In this document: one piece after another, positions 54,212 to 64,000 of the stretch
Layout: the number at the start of each line of letters is the position of its first letter
How positions within the stretch are numbered: position 1 is the stretch's first letter
Source of the DNA: Massilia eurypsychrophila
Lineage (GTDB): Bacteria > Pseudomonadota > Gammaproteobacteria > Burkholderiales > Burkholderiaceae_D
NCBI RefSeq assembly: GCF_002760655.1
Contig: NZ_PDOC01000004.1
Span: 62,001-126,000, forward strand
Direction: 5' to 3'
DNA: 64,000 nt
Made by a program: the position numbers and the translations under genes
Notes under the pieces: generated by a model
What the model was told of the DNA's origin: nothing
Databases searched by the model: none
Seen by the model: only the letters and a program-made list of their open reading frames with translations

Positions 54212-54855
54212 ATCCCGCCAAACGCCTCGAGATCTTCACCCGCTTTCGCGCCGCCAATCCGCATCCGACCACCGAACTCGAATACACCACGCCGTTCGAA
54301 CTGCTGATCGCGGTGCTGCTGTCGGCCCAGTCGACCGACGTCGGCGTCAACAAGGCCACGCGCAAGCTGTACCCGGTGGCCAATACGCCGGCGCAGATCC
54401 TGGCGCTTGGCCTCGACGAACTGAAGACCTACATCGCCACCATCGGCCTGTACAACACCAAGGCGAAGAACGTCATCGCCACCTGCCAGATGCTGGTCGA
54501 CCTGTACGGCGGCGAAGTGCCGCGCTCGCGCGAGGCGCTCGAAGCGCTGCCCGGGGTCGGCCGCAAGACCGCCAACGTCGTGCTCAACACCGCCTTCGGC
54601 GAGCCGACCATGGCGGTCGACACCCATATCTTCCGGGTGTCGAACCGCACCGGCATCGCGCCCGGCAAAACGGTCGAGGTGGTCGAGCACAAGCTGCTCA
54701 AGTTCGTGCCGAAGGAGTTTTTGCAGGACGCTCATCACTGGCTGATCCTGCACGGGCGCTATACCTGCATCGCGCGCAAACCGCTGTGCTGGAACTGCCT
54801 GATCGCCGACCTGTGCGAATACCGCCAGAAGACGCCGCCGCCGGATGGGCTGTAG
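54208..54855 (+). CDS. nth: Endonuclease III
   Basis: 215 residues. The helix-hairpin-helix is [13 protein letters not shown] with catalytic Lys120, and Asp138 is in [10 protein letters not shown]. The C-terminal cluster Cys pattern C-x6-C-x2-C-x5-C is in [17 protein letters not shown]. These positions match E. coli Nth. It removes oxidised pyrimidines from DNA and cuts the abasic site. The ATG overlaps the rsxB stop (ATGA), implying translational coupling. Confidence 0.97.
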   Translation: MNPAKRLEIFTRFRAANPHPTTELEYTTPFELLIAVLLSAQSTDVGVNKATRKLYPVANTPAQILALGLDELKTYIATIGLYNTKAKNVIATCQMLVDLYGGEVPRSREALEALPGVGRKTANVVLNTAFGEPTMAVDTHIFRVSNRTGIAPGKTVEVVEHKLLKFVPKEFLQDAHHWLILHGRYTCIARKPLCWNCLIADLCEYRQKTPPPDGL

Positions 54856-54922
54856 CGCCATGAACTAGCCGCCGCCGAACCAGTCTTACAGTATTGCGGT
54901 AACAACGGCGTGACCGACCTCC

Positions 54923-57862
54923 ATGCAGGGCTACGACACCATACCGACGGAGCTGGAAAAAGCCTGTGCCCAGGAACCGATTCACCTGCTCGGCACCGTG
55001 CAGCCGCACGGCTTTCTGATCGTCGCGCAGATCAGCGACGGGCGCATTGTCCAGGTCTCGAGCGGCATTGCGCGCCATTGGCCCGGGCTCACTGCCGAGT
55101 CGATGTTCGGCACGCCGCTGCTCGACTGGATCGAGCGCGGCGCGCCGTTCGACACGCTCGGCCTCGACGCGCTGCCGCCGGTGCGTCCGATGGCGCTGCC
55201 GTGGCGCGCGCGTTTCGAGCGCACCGCGCCGGCACAGCAGCAGGCGTCGGACGACTGGGCATGCCTTGGCCATCGCAGCGGCGACGTCGCCGTGCTCGAA
55301 TGGCTGCCGCAGGCCACCAGCGCCGCGCGGCGCCGCGCCGAAGGCCGTGAGTTCGCCGACATCGCCTCGCTGATCGCGCGGCTGCGCCACGCCGACCGCA
55401 TCGGCACCTTCCTCGACGATTGTGCCAAGGTGGTGCGCGGCTTTACCGGCTTCGACCGGGTGATGATCTATCGCTTCCTGCCCGACGGTTGCGGCGAAGT
55501 CATCGCCGAGCAGTGCGGCGAGCAGTGCGAGCAGCGCTTTGTCGGCCTGCGCTTCCCGGCCAGCGACATCCCGGCCCAGGCGCGCGCGCTGTACCTGACC
55601 AACCGGCTGCGCGTGCTGGCCGACGTCGAGGCGCCGGCCGACACACTGGTGCCGCCGCTGCTGCCCGACGGCGCCCTGCTCGACCAGAGCCACTGCCTGC
55701 TGCGCGGCCTGTCGCCGGTGCACCTGTCCTACCTGCGCAACATGGGCGTGCGCGCGACGCTGACGATGTCGATCGTCATCGACGCCAAACTGTGGGGCAT
55801 GATAGCCTGCCATCACCACGCGCCAAAGGCGCCGCCGCACCAGGTACGCGAGGCGCTGCGCCAGCTGTGCGAACTGACGGCCGAAGTGGCCACCATGCGC
55901 ATCGAAACGCTGACCAAGCTGGAGGCGGTCGACCAGCGCCTGGCGATGGGCAACCTGCTCAGCCAGTTCCACCAGTCGCTGCTGATGGGCGAAGACATCA
56001 CCGTGCTGCTGCGCCAGCGGCTGCCCGACTTCCTGCAGGCGTTCAGGGCCAACACGCTCGGCGTGTACCTGAACTCGACCCACTGGGTCGGCGGGCCGGG
56101 CCGGCGCCACCATCCGGCCCAGCAGACGCTCACCGAGGTGCTCGCGCGGCTCGACCGGACCGGCCATGCGCCGGGGGTGCTGGTGTGGGACGACCTGCTT
56201 ACGCCCGGCCAGCAGCGCATCGACGCGCTGCCCGAAGCGGCCGGCATGCTGCTGGCGCACCGCTTCGAAGACCATCCAATCTTCTGCTTTGTTACCCGGC
56301 CCGAGGTGGTGCAGCTGGTGCGCTGGGCCGGCGAACCGGTAAAAGAGCCAGTCCGCGATGAACCGGACGGGCGCGTCAGGCTCGAGCCGCGCCGCTCGTT
56401 TGCCGAATGGCGCCAGCAGGTCAGGGGGCGCAGCGAACCGTGGACCGACGTCGAGGCCGAAGGCCTGCAGTCGCTGCTGCAGATCCTCGCCGAAGTGCAC
56501 AAGCTGCGGGTCAACCGCACGCTGCACGAGAAGCTGCACTGGCGCGCCCACCACGACCAGTTGACGGGACTGTACAACCGCCGCACGATGGAAGACGAGG
56601 TCACCCGGCGCCTGCAGGAAGGCCAGTACGATGCCGCGCTGATGCTGCTCGACCTCGACCACTTCAAGAAGATCAACGACGCCTACGGCCACGCCACCGG
56701 CGACCAGGTGCTGCTGCAGTTCGGCCGGCGCCTGGACGCCGTGATCCGCGATTGCGACCTGCTGGCGCGCCTGGGCGGCGACGAATTCATGCTGCTGTTC
56801 CAGATGGACCATCCCGATGCCGCCACCGCGCTGATGTTCGCCGAGCGGCTGCACCAGACGGTGACGCAGCCGTTCGACATCAACGGCCAGCAGCTGCGCA
56901 TGGGCGTCTCGGTCGGCATTGCGCTGCCGCCGGCGCACGGGCGAACCGTCGGCGAGCTGCTGCGCCGCGCCGACTTGGCGCTGTACCACGCCAAGGCGCA
57001 CGGCCGCGGGCGCAGTTCGGTGTTCGATTTTTCGATGGAGTCCGACCAGCTCGACCAGTACCTGCTCGAGCGCGACCTCGGCGAAGCGATCGAGCAGGAC
57101 GAGCTGTCGCTGGTGTTTCAGCCCAAGGTCGACCTGGTGACGCGGCGCGTGGTCGGCATGGAGGCGCTGGTGCGCTGGAATCACCCCAGCCGCGGGCAGA
57201 CGCCGCCGGCGGTGTTCATTCCGCTGGCCGAGCGCAGCGACCAGATCGTGCGCATCGACCGCTGGGTGATGCGCCAGGCGCTGCAGGCGCAGGCGCACTG
57301 GCGCGACCAGGGGCTGCCGACGCTGCCGGTATCGGTGAATTTGTCGATGGCCGACATCCTGTCGACCAACGTGGTCGACTACCTCGGCGCCCTGCTCGAC
57401 GAGTTCAATGTGCCGGCCAGCGCGCTCGAGATCGAGGTGACCGAGTCGGCGGTGATGCGCGAACTGACACGCACCCGCAACGTGCTGGCAGCGCTCAACA
57501 CGCGCGGCATCGGCACCGCGCTGGACGACTTCGGCACCGGTTTCTCGTCGCTGAGCTACCTGCGCCAGCTGCCGCTGCAGAGCATCAAGATCGACCAGTC
57601 GTTCACCCTCAGCATGCTGCAAGATTCGAACGCCGAGACGCTGACCCAGGCCATCGTCGCGATGGGGGTGGCGCTGAAGATGCTGGTGGTGGCCGAGGGG
57701 GTCGAGACAGAGCAGCAGATGGACTGGCTGATGGAGCACGGCTGCCACCTGGGCCAGGGATTTTTCTTCAGTCCGCCGGTATCGGGAGACGACATCCACG
57801 CCGTCATCCGCAACATCGAGCTGCGCCTGGCAAGCGCAGCGCCCGCCAGTTTAAGTCAGTGA
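54923..57862 (+). CDS. Bacteriophytochrome with GGDEF and EAL domains
   Basis: 979 residues. An N-terminal photosensory module (PAS-GAF-PHY, about 1-500) is followed by a diguanylate cyclase and a phosphodiesterase. C15 in KACAQEPIHLLGTVQPHG is at the biliverdin-binding position of bacteriophytochromes, and the GAF motif PASDIPAQAR is intact. The cyclase has GGDEF (618-622) in RLGGDEFMLL. The EAL domain has EAL (747-749) and DDFGTGFSSL. Both output motifs look complete, so red/far-red light may set cyclic-di-GMP levels. No heme oxygenase gene is in the window. Confidence 0.93.
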   Translation: MQGYDTIPTELEKACAQEPIHLLGTVQPHGFLIVAQISDGRIVQVSSGIARHWPGLTAESMFGTPLLDWIERGAPFDTLGLDALPPVRPMALPWRARFERTAPAQQQASDDWACLGHRSGDVAVLEWLPQATSAARRRAEGREFADIASLIARLRHADRIGTFLDDCAKVVRGFTGFDRVMIYRFLPDGCGEVIAEQCGEQCEQRFVGLRFPASDIPAQARALYLTNRLRVLADVEAPADTLVPPLLPDGALLDQSHCLLRGLSPVHLSYLRNMGVRATLTMSIVIDAKLWGMIACHHHAPKAPPHQVREALRQLCELTAEVATMRIETLTKLEAVDQRLAMGNLLSQFHQSLLMGEDITVLLRQRLPDFLQAFRANTLGVYLNSTHWVGGPGRRHHPAQQTLTEVLARLDRTGHAPGVLVWDDLLTPGQQRIDALPEAAGMLLAHRFEDHPIFCFVTRPEVVQLVRWAGEPVKEPVRDEPDGRVRLEPRRSFAEWRQQVRGRSEPWTDVEAEGLQSLLQILAEVHKLRVNRTLHEKLHWRAHHDQLTGLYNRRTMEDEVTRRLQEGQYDAALMLLDLDHFKKINDAYGHATGDQVLLQFGRRLDAVIRDCDLLARLGGDEFMLLFQMDHPDAATALMFAERLHQTVTQPFDINGQQLRMGVSVGIALPPAHGRTVGELLRRADLALYHAKAHGRGRSSVFDFSMESDQLDQYLLERDLGEAIEQDELSLVFQPKVDLVTRRVVGMEALVRWNHPSRGQTPPAVFIPLAERSDQIVRIDRWVMRQALQAQAHWRDQGLPTLPVSVNLSMADILSTNVVDYLGALLDEFNVPASALEIEVTESAVMRELTRTRNVLAALNTRGIGTALDDFGTGFSSLSYLRQLPLQSIKIDQSFTLSMLQDSNAETLTQAIVAMGVALKMLVVAEGVETEQQMDWLMEHGCHLGQGFFFSPPVSGDDIHAVIRNIELRLASAAPASLSQ

Positions 57863-57877
57863 CACACCACTATGCGG

Positions 57878-58996
57878 CTACAGCAGCACCAGGTTGTCGC
57901 GATGGATCAGCTCCGGCCCCTCGAGGAAGCCGAGCACCTTCTCGATCTCCGACGACGGCTTGCGCATGATGCGCCGCGCCTCGCTGCTGGTGTAGTTCGA
58001 CAGCCCGCGCGCGATCGCCACGCCGTCTTCGCCGACGCAGGTAATCACCGCGCCGCGGCCGAATTCACCGGTCACGCCGATCACGCCGATCGGCAGCAGC
58101 GACTTGCCCTCGCGGGTGAGCTTCTGCACCGCGCCGGCGTCGAGCACCACCTTGCCGGCCGTGTGCAGGTGATCCGTCATCCACTGCTTGCGCGCGGTCA
58201 TGCGGCCGGTTTGCGCCGTCAGCTGGGTGCCGATCGCTTCGCCGGCGGCCAGGCGCGTGAGCACGTCGCTGTCGCGTCCCCACGCGATGATGGTGTGCGC
58301 GCCCGAGCGCGCGGCGCGCTTGGCGGCCAGGATCTTGGTCAGCATGCCGCCGCGGCCGATGCTGCTGCCGGCGCCGCCGGCCATCGCTTCGAGCGCCGGG
58401 TCGCCGGCCGCGCCCTCGGCGATCAGGGTCGCCGCCGGCTCCTTGCGCGGGTCGGCCGAAAACAGTCCGTGCTGGTCGGTCAGGATCACCAGCGCGTCCG
58501 CTTCGATCAGGTTCGCCACCAAGGCGCCGAGCGTGTCGTTGTCGCCGAACTTGATCTCGTCGGTGACCACGGTGTCGTTCTCGTTGATGATCGGGACCAC
58601 GCCCAGGCGCAGCAAGGTGGTCAGGGTCGAGCGCGCGTTGAGGTAGCGCTCACGGTCGGCCAGGTCGGCATGCGTGAGCAGCACCTGCGCGGTGCCCAGG
58701 CCGTGCGCGCGAAAGCTCGACTCGTAGATTTGCGCCAGGCCCATTTGCCCTACCGCGGCGCAGGCCTGCAGTTCGTGGATATCGGTCGGGCGCGTGTCGA
58801 AGCCGAGGCGCAGCATGCCTTCGGCGATCGCGCCGGAGCTGACCAGCACCACTTCCTTGCCGAGCGCGCGCAAAGCCGATATCTGCGACGCCCAGCGGGC
58901 GATGGCGGCGTGATCGAGCCCGCGGCCGTCGTTGGTGACCAGCGACGAGCCGACCTTGATGATGATGCGGGAGGCATTCTGAATGACGGATTTCAT
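57878..58996 (-). CDS. proB: Glutamate 5-kinase
   Basis: 372 residues. The amino acid kinase domain has [30 protein letters not shown] and [22 protein letters not shown], shown in parts. The C-terminal PUA domain has [19 protein letters not shown]. It makes glutamate 5-phosphate, the first step of proline synthesis. It lies downstream of obgE and the small membrane protein gene on the same strand. Confidence 0.96.
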   Translation of the reverse strand: MKSVIQNASRIIIKVGSSLVTNDGRGLDHAAIARWASQISALRALGKEVVLVSSGAIAEGMLRLGFDTRPTDIHELQACAAVGQMGLAQIYESSFRAHGLGTAQVLLTHADLADRERYLNARSTLTTLLRLGVVPIINENDTVVTDEIKFGDNDTLGALVANLIEADALVILTDQHGLFSADPRKEPAATLIAEGAAGDPALEAMAGGAGSSIGRGGMLTKILAAKRAARSGAHTIIAWGRDSDVLTRLAAGEAIGTQLTAQTGRMTARKQWMTDHLHTAGKVVLDAGAVQKLTREGKSLLPIGVIGVTGEFGRGAVITCVGEDGVAIARGLSNYTSSEARRIMRKPSSEIEKVLGFLEGPELIHRDNLVLL

Positions 58997-59012
58997 CTGG
59001 CAGCGGCTCTTA

Positions 59013-59399
59013 TCAACGCGGGCGCAGCGCCAGCAGCGCGATGCCGCCGGCCAGCTCCAACCCGCATACGACTAATAAAGATCCCTGGGGCAGGCCGATC
59101 GCGAAGGCCGCGATGAAGCGGCCGACCGGCTGCGCCAGGACGAACAATGCAGTGATATCGCCGAGGACAGGCGGTTCGCCCTGCCTTGCCGCTAACAGCG
59201 CCAGGCCCGCGGTAGCGAGCCTGGTGCCGACATAGATGGCGTAGAACTGGCTGTAGCCGTTCACGCCAACGAGAAACAAGCCCATGACGGTGGCCACGCG
59301 GTCCGGGTCCAGCATGGCCACGAGCGCGGCCAGCGAACTGGCACAGGCAACCAGTTGCAGCAGCTGCCTGCGCAGCCCTGCCCGCGTCACGGAGACCAA
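59013..59399 (-). CDS. Small membrane protein (possibly DUF4345-like)
   Basis: 128 residues with about four hydrophobic helices ([71 protein letters not shown]). The start used is TTG 1 bp after the obgE stop, and a GTG three codons in is also possible. The length and helix pattern fit DUF4345, a family without known function. It lies between obgE and proB, and it may be translated by re-initiation after obgE. Confidence 0.55.
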   Translation of the reverse strand: MVSVTRAGLRRQLLQLVACASSLAALVAMLDPDRVATVMGLFLVGVNGYSQFYAIYVGTRLATAGLALLAARQGEPPVLGDITALFVLAQPVGRFIAAFAIGLPQGSLLVVCGLELAGGIALLALRPR

Positions 59400-59400
59400 C

Positions 59401-60582
<1,182 letters not shown>

Positions 60583-60616
60583 TTACAAAGTGTGCGCCGC
60601 AAGCGGCGCGTATTAC

Positions 60617-60895
60617 TTAAGCAGCTACTGCAGCCACTTCGTTCGGGATCACGGTGACGAATTGCTTCGAGCCGGCGCCCTTGACGAGGAATTTTACCTT
60701 GCCATCGACCAGCGCGAACAAGGTGTGATCCTTGCCCAGGCCGACGTTTTCGCCTGCGCGCACCGGGGTGCCGCGCTGACGGATGATGATGCCGCCGGCG
60801 TTGATGGTCTGGCCGCCGTAAACCTTAACGCCCAAGCGCTTTGATTCTGAGTCGCGGCCGTTACGCGTTGTGCCGCCGCCTTTTTTGTGTGCCAT
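60617..60895 (-). CDS. rpmA: 50S ribosomal protein L27
   Basis: 92 residues. The conserved N-terminus [20 protein letters not shown] is complete, followed by [22 protein letters not shown], here in parts, and [14 protein letters not shown]. It belongs to the peptidyl-transferase side of the 50S subunit. It follows rplU by 40 bp on the same strand. Confidence 0.98.
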   Translation of the reverse strand: MAHKKGGGTTRNGRDSESKRLGVKVYGGQTINAGGIIIRQRGTPVRAGENVGLGKDHTLFALVDGKVKFLVKGAGSKQFVTVIPNEVAAVAA

Positions 60896-60935
60896 TTATA
60901 GCTCCTTGATGACTGGATGTACCGGGCAACAGCGA

Positions 60936-61247
60936 TTAGCCGTTGATCGAAACGATTTGGATTTCGGTGAAATTTTGACGATGGCCTTGGTGTTTCTGGT
61001 AGTGCTTACGACGACGCATCTTAAAAATCTTCACTTTATCGTGACGACCGTGTGCCACAACAGAAACGGTAACCGTTGCACCTTCAACCAATGGCGCACC
61101 AAACTTGATGGTGTCGCCCGCGCCTACTGCGAGAACTTGATCGATGGTGAGTTCGGAACCAATGTCTGCCGGTATCTGTTCTATTTTAAGTTTTTCGCCA
61201 GCGACAACTTTATACTGCTTGCCACCGGTTTTTATGACCGCGTACAT
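60936..61247 (-). CDS. rplU: 50S ribosomal protein L21
   Basis: 103 residues from ATG at 61247 ([14 protein letters not shown]), the family start. GAGG lies just upstream. [21 protein letters not shown] near the C-terminus (shown shortened as [16 protein letters not shown]) is diagnostic. It is the first gene of the rplU-rpmA unit and divergent from ispB. Confidence 0.98.
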   Translation of the reverse strand: MYAVIKTGGKQYKVVAGEKLKIEQIPADIGSELTIDQVLAVGAGDTIKFGAPLVEGATVTVSVVAHGRHDKVKIFKMRRRKHYQKHQGHRQNFTEIQIVSING

Positions 61248-61472
61248 GATAGGAAACCTCATCAAATGTTTAAAAGAATTTCTCCCGGCGACATCACGTC
61301 GAGCCTGTGCGGAACCGGGGGAACCTGTGATTATACATGGATTGAAATTTCTCGTCAAAAGGATGCACAAGTTCGGCGGTTCGTGGTATGTGCACAACGA
61401 CAACACTATGCAAGCGCCACGGCGCCGGTGGCAGGCTGCTGTGCGTGCCGGACCGAAACGGCGGGGTTGTCG

Positions 61473-61478
61473 TATAAT
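61473..61478 (+). promoter_or_regulatory. -10 box of ispB
   Basis: A perfect TATAAT 31 nt before the predicted TTG start of ispB. The -35 is not clear. Confidence 0.6.
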
Positions 61479-61509
61479 CCACGCACTTAACGCCACTCGC
61501 AGGTCAGCC

Positions 61510-62499
61510 TTGTCAGCCGCTATCTTACACGCCCAAACGAACACCATCGCCCATTCGATCGCTGCCGACGTGGAGGCAGTCAACGCGGTTATCCGCGAGC
61601 GCCTGCATTCCGAAGTGAGCCTGGTCAACCAGATCGCCGAGTACATCATCAGTGCCGGCGGCAAGCGCATCCGCCCGACCCTGGTGCTGCTGGTGGCGAA
61701 CGCCTACGGTTACAAGGGCACCGCCCACCATGAACTGGCCGCGGTCGTCGAGTTCATCCACACCGCCACCTTGCTGCACGACGACGTCGTCGACGAGTCG
61801 TCGATGCGGCGCGGCCGCCAGACCGCCAACGCGCTGTTCGGCAACGCCGCCTCGGTGCTCGTGGGCGACTTCCTGTACTCGCGCTCGTTCCAGATGATGG
61901 TTGGCCTGAACAACATGCGCGTGATGCAGATCCTGTCGGACGCCACCAACGTGATCGCCGAAGGAGAAGTGCTGCAACTGCTGAACATGCATGACCCAGA
62001 CGTCGGCCAGGACGCCTACCTGAACGTGATCCGCTCCAAGACAGCCAAGCTGTTCGAGGCGGCGGCGCAACTGGGCGCCCTGATCTCCGGCGCCAATGAC
62101 GACCAGATCGACGCCGCCGGCGAATACGGCCGCTCGCTCGGCACCGCGTTCCAGCTGATCGACGACGTGCTCGACTATGCCGGCGACGCCGCAGCCATCG
62201 GCAAGAACGTCGGCGACGACCTGCGCGAAGGCAAGCCGACCTTGCCACTGATCTACCTGATGGAAAACGGCACGCCGGAGCAGCGCGACCTGGTGCGCAA
62301 CTGCATCGAGAACGGCGACGAGCAGCATTTCGAGGCAGTGCTTGCGGCAGTAACCACCAGCGGCGCGCTCGACTACACGCGGCGCGAGGCCGAAGTTGCC
62401 GCCCAGCGCGCAGCGGCCGCCATTGCTGGCCTGCCGGAAAGCGAATTCAAGCGAAGCCTGCTGCAACTGTGCGTGTTCGCGGTTGACAGGGACCATTAA
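61510..62499 (+). CDS. ispB: Octaprenyl diphosphate synthase-type polyprenyl synthetase
   Basis: 329 residues from a TTG start at 61510 ([21 protein letters not shown] follows); AGGTCAG lies just upstream, and the promoter at 61473 excludes earlier starts. The Asp-rich motifs are [10 protein letters not shown] and [23 protein letters not shown] is also conserved. It builds the long prenyl chain of ubiquinone. It is divergent from rplU, and the tRNA-Pro gene follows 37 bp later. Confidence 0.94.
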   Translation: MSAAILHAQTNTIAHSIAADVEAVNAVIRERLHSEVSLVNQIAEYIISAGGKRIRPTLVLLVANAYGYKGTAHHELAAVVEFIHTATLLHDDVVDESSMRRGRQTANALFGNAASVLVGDFLYSRSFQMMVGLNNMRVMQILSDATNVIAEGEVLQLLNMHDPDVGQDAYLNVIRSKTAKLFEAAAQLGALISGANDDQIDAAGEYGRSLGTAFQLIDDVLDYAGDAAAIGKNVGDDLREGKPTLPLIYLMENGTPEQRDLVRNCIENGDEQHFEAVLAAVTTSGALDYTRREAEVAAQRAAAAIAGLPESEFKRSLLQLCVFAVDRDH

Positions 62500-62536
62500 G
62501 CTTTTTACACTAAAACCTCACGTGAATCTCTAGCGT

Positions 62537-62613
62537 CGGGGTGTGGCTCAGCCTGGTAGAGCGCTGCGTTCGGGACGCAGAGGGCGGAGGTTCGAATCCT
62601 CTCACCCCGACCA
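62537..62613 (+). tRNA. tRNA-Pro (CGG)
   Basis: 77 nt. The acceptor stem CGGGGTG pairs with CACCCCG, followed by discriminator A and encoded CCA. The anticodon stem CTGCG/CGCAG encloses TTCGGGA, so the anticodon is CGG (codon CCG). The T loop TTCGAAT is within GAGG/CCTC. The C1-G72 pair is typical of tRNA-Pro. Confidence 0.97.
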
Positions 62614-62645
62614 CTGGACCCTCAGATCTAGTTGCGGATCGGTAC

Positions 62646-63233
62646 TTAGCTCGCAAGTTCCACAATCGACCTCGCCAGCTTGGCCGGGGTCAGCTGTGAC
62701 GGCATCATCATCCAGCGGTCCAGTGCATGGTTTTCGATGCGGACCATGCCGGTGTGCTGCATCAGGTCGGCATCGACGTTCGGATCGGGGTCGAAGTACC
62801 CGAGCTTCCGCCGTATGGCGTCGATGCCCTGGCGATCCCCGGTAAGGAAGGTCCAACCTGGTCCTACGCCATGGCGCCGGGCATATGCATGCAGGTCGGC
62901 CGGCCGGTCGAGATCGGGCTGAAGCGTGAGGGAATAGAAGAATACGTCTCGGCCCATGCGGTGCCTCAACAGCTTCTGGACCTGGAGCAAGCCTGCCGTA
63001 TTTGGCGGACAGATATTCCGGCAGCTTGCGTACATCATGTTAAATACCAGCACTTTGCTCCCTTTGACCACATCGTCGTAGAAACGCAGCCGTTGTCCCG
63101 TGTGCGTTGCCAGCAGCGGGTTCGGAAATTCGTTGGCGTGAAACTTGGCGGCGTACCGGGAAGCACCGGCCGGCAGCACGGGCAATGCCGCCCCAGCGAC
63201 AGCGGAGGCTATAAAAAATCTTCTGGCAATCAT
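62646..63233 (-). CDS. SCO1/SenC family protein
   Basis: 195 residues. The start has a twin-arginine-like signal (MIARRFFIASAVAG to PAGA-S) and a strong GAGGAG Shine-Dalgarno sequence. The thioredoxin-like fold carries the SCO motif ASCRNICPPNTA (C71, C75) and the metal-binding His160 in LMQHTGMVRI. SCO proteins insert copper into cytochrome oxidase or act in redox sensing. It is 26 bp downstream of the multicopper oxidase gene, so one transcript is likely. Lower GC than the core genes on the other side of the tRNA. Confidence 0.9.
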   Translation of the reverse strand: MIARRFFIASAVAGAALPVLPAGASRYAAKFHANEFPNPLLATHTGQRLRFYDDVVKGSKVLVFNMMYASCRNICPPNTAGLLQVQKLLRHRMGRDVFFYSLTLQPDLDRPADLHAYARRHGVGPGWTFLTGDRQGIDAIRRKLGYFDPDPNVDADLMQHTGMVRIENHALDRWMMMPSQLTPAKLARSIVELAS

Positions 63234-63259
63234 TGCAAGCTCCTCATGGGTGAGGTGGT

Positions 63260-64000
63260 TCAGGGAACGACATCGAAGCGGATCATCATCGCGTGATCCT
63301 CATGCGCCTGCTGGTGGCAGTGCATCATGTAGTTACCCGTAAAGTCGCGAAATTCGACCAGGATTTCCGCCGCATCGCCAGGCAGCAGGGAAAGCACGTC
63401 CTTGCGGCCGCGCCATTCTGGCGGCGGTGGCTTGCCGTCGATGGACAGGATGCGGAAGTCGTCCAGGTGTACATGGATCGGGTGCGCCCAGCCGCCGCTA
63501 TCGCTTTGCAGTTTCCAAATTTCGGGAACGTTCAGCTTGGGAGCCGCGTCGACGCGCTCGGGGTTCCAAAATTTGCCATTGATCGACCATTGCCCGTTGT
63601 TTCGCTCGAATCTGAACGATCGTATGATTTTGGCGGCATTGCGATCGATCGGCGTCAACGCCCGCAGGTAAGCCGGGATGACGCTGTTATCAGGCCTGCG
63701 CGGCCCAACCTCGAAACGGAGCATGCGGATTCCGGGATTGAGCAGTTTGCCGGTCGGTTTCCTGGGATCGATCTGCTCCAGCCTGTTGACCAGGTAGAGC
63801 TTGGTCCCGGGCGGATATTTGGAAAAATCAACGATGATATCGGCGCGCTCGGCCATGCCCAGCAGGATTCTCTGCAGCGTCAATGGCCGCTCGAGCAAAT
63901 TGCCGTCGCTGGCAATGAAGGTAAAGTTGTGGAAACGATCGCTTTCGTCGCCGAGATACATTTCGAAGTAGCGTGCCAGGCTGCCGTTAATAAGCCGGAA
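63260..64000 (-). CDS. Multicopper oxidase, C-terminal part (cut by window edge)
   Basis: 247 codons remain; the frame is open to the right edge, so the N-terminal cupredoxin domain lies outside. The visible part has FRLINGSLARYFEM, AERADIIVDFSKYPPGT (shown in parts), the copper motif HPIHVHLDDF, and HCHQQAHEDHAMM, where HCHxxxHxxxxM gives the type 1 site with an axial Met. This matches CueO/CopA/laccase-like enzymes. It may oxidise Cu(I) or organic substrates; the SCO-like gene next to it supports a copper link. Confidence 0.9.
   Translation of the reverse strand, partial: FRLINGSLARYFEMYLGDESDRFHNFTFIASDGNLLERPLTLQRILLGMAERADIIVDFSKYPPGTKLYLVNRLEQIDPRKPTGKLLNPGIRMLRFEVGPRRPDNSVIPAYLRALTPIDRNAAKIIRSFRFERNNGQWSINGKFWNPERVDAAPKLNVPEIWKLQSDSGGWAHPIHVHLDDFRILSIDGKPPPPEWRGRKDVLSLLPGDAAEILVEFRDFTGNYMMHCHQQAHEDHAMMIRFDVVP

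Noticed and set aside
54698-57799. 1033-codon minus-strand frame opposite the bacteriophytochrome gene
   Set aside because: Low-complexity translation; the plus-strand gene has four recognisable domain types.

Overview
The window looks like chromosome of a Betaproteobacterium, order Burkholderiales, most likely Oxalobacteraceae of the Massilia/Duganella/Janthinobacterium kind. This is inferred from the high GC of most coding sequence, Burkholderiales-type gene order (glnE divergent from yhdP-nitrilase-tldD; glnA-DUF4124-ntrB-ntrC; rplU-rpmA-obgE-proB with ispB divergent), PHB metabolism genes and several large TonB-dependent receptors. No species assignment is possible from sequence reading alone.

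Layout. 1-5.2 kb: the end of a TonB-dependent receptor, an S41 peptidase divergent from an ArsR-like regulator with two matching palindromic operators between them, an SbmA/YddA-like ABC transporter, and a low-GC GNAT acetyltransferase. 5.3-14.8 kb: yhdP-nit-tldD (minus) and divergent glnE (plus). 14.9-20.4 kb: an adenylate-forming enzyme and an opine-dehydrogenase-family enzyme as a tight pair, then a TonB receptor. 20.6-24.6 kb: gap, tkt and divergent rsmE. 25.2-33 kb: an Oar-type TonB receptor with an EF-hand-like loop, an FAD-dependent oxidoreductase and another TonB receptor. 33-39.7 kb: corA, then the nitrogen-control cluster ntrC, ntrB, a DUF4124 protein and glnA. A sigma-54 promoter and NtrC-type sites lie upstream of glnA, and a rhodanese gene is divergent from it. 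39.6-46 kb: a membrane-anchored TAXI protein, a large class A penicillin-binding protein with an Ala/Lys/Pro tail, and an EI24-family membrane protein. 46.2-51.3 kb: FKBP isomerase, acyl-CoA-binding protein, a PHA granule-associated protein, a cytoplasmic M4-type metalloprotease with an emfourin-like inhibitor, ferredoxin FdxA and an intracellular PHB depolymerase. 51.4-57.9 kb: a NatAB-like ABC exporter, rsxB-nth, and a bacteriophytochrome with GGDEF and EAL domains. 57.9-62.5 kb: proB, a small membrane protein, obgE, rpmA, rplU and ispB. 62.5-64 kb: tRNA-Pro(CGG), then a lower-GC SCO/multicopper-oxidase pair cut by the window edge.

How the genes connect. Nitrogen control is well represented: glutamine synthetase (with its adenylylatable Tyr), the adenylyltransferase GlnE that modifies it, the NtrBC two-component system, and the sigma-54/NtrC control region of glnA are all visible. 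PHB turnover is represented by the depolymerase, the granule protein and perhaps the acyl-CoA-binding protein. Most of the rest is core housekeeping.

The most novel-looking elements are the non-secreted M4 protease/inhibitor pair (bracketed by GGGTCTGA palindromes), the opine-dehydrogenase/adenylate-forming pair, the duplicated operator between the S41 peptidase and its putative regulator, and the EF-hand-like loop in the Oar-type receptor. No CRISPR array, prophage, transposase or integrase was seen.
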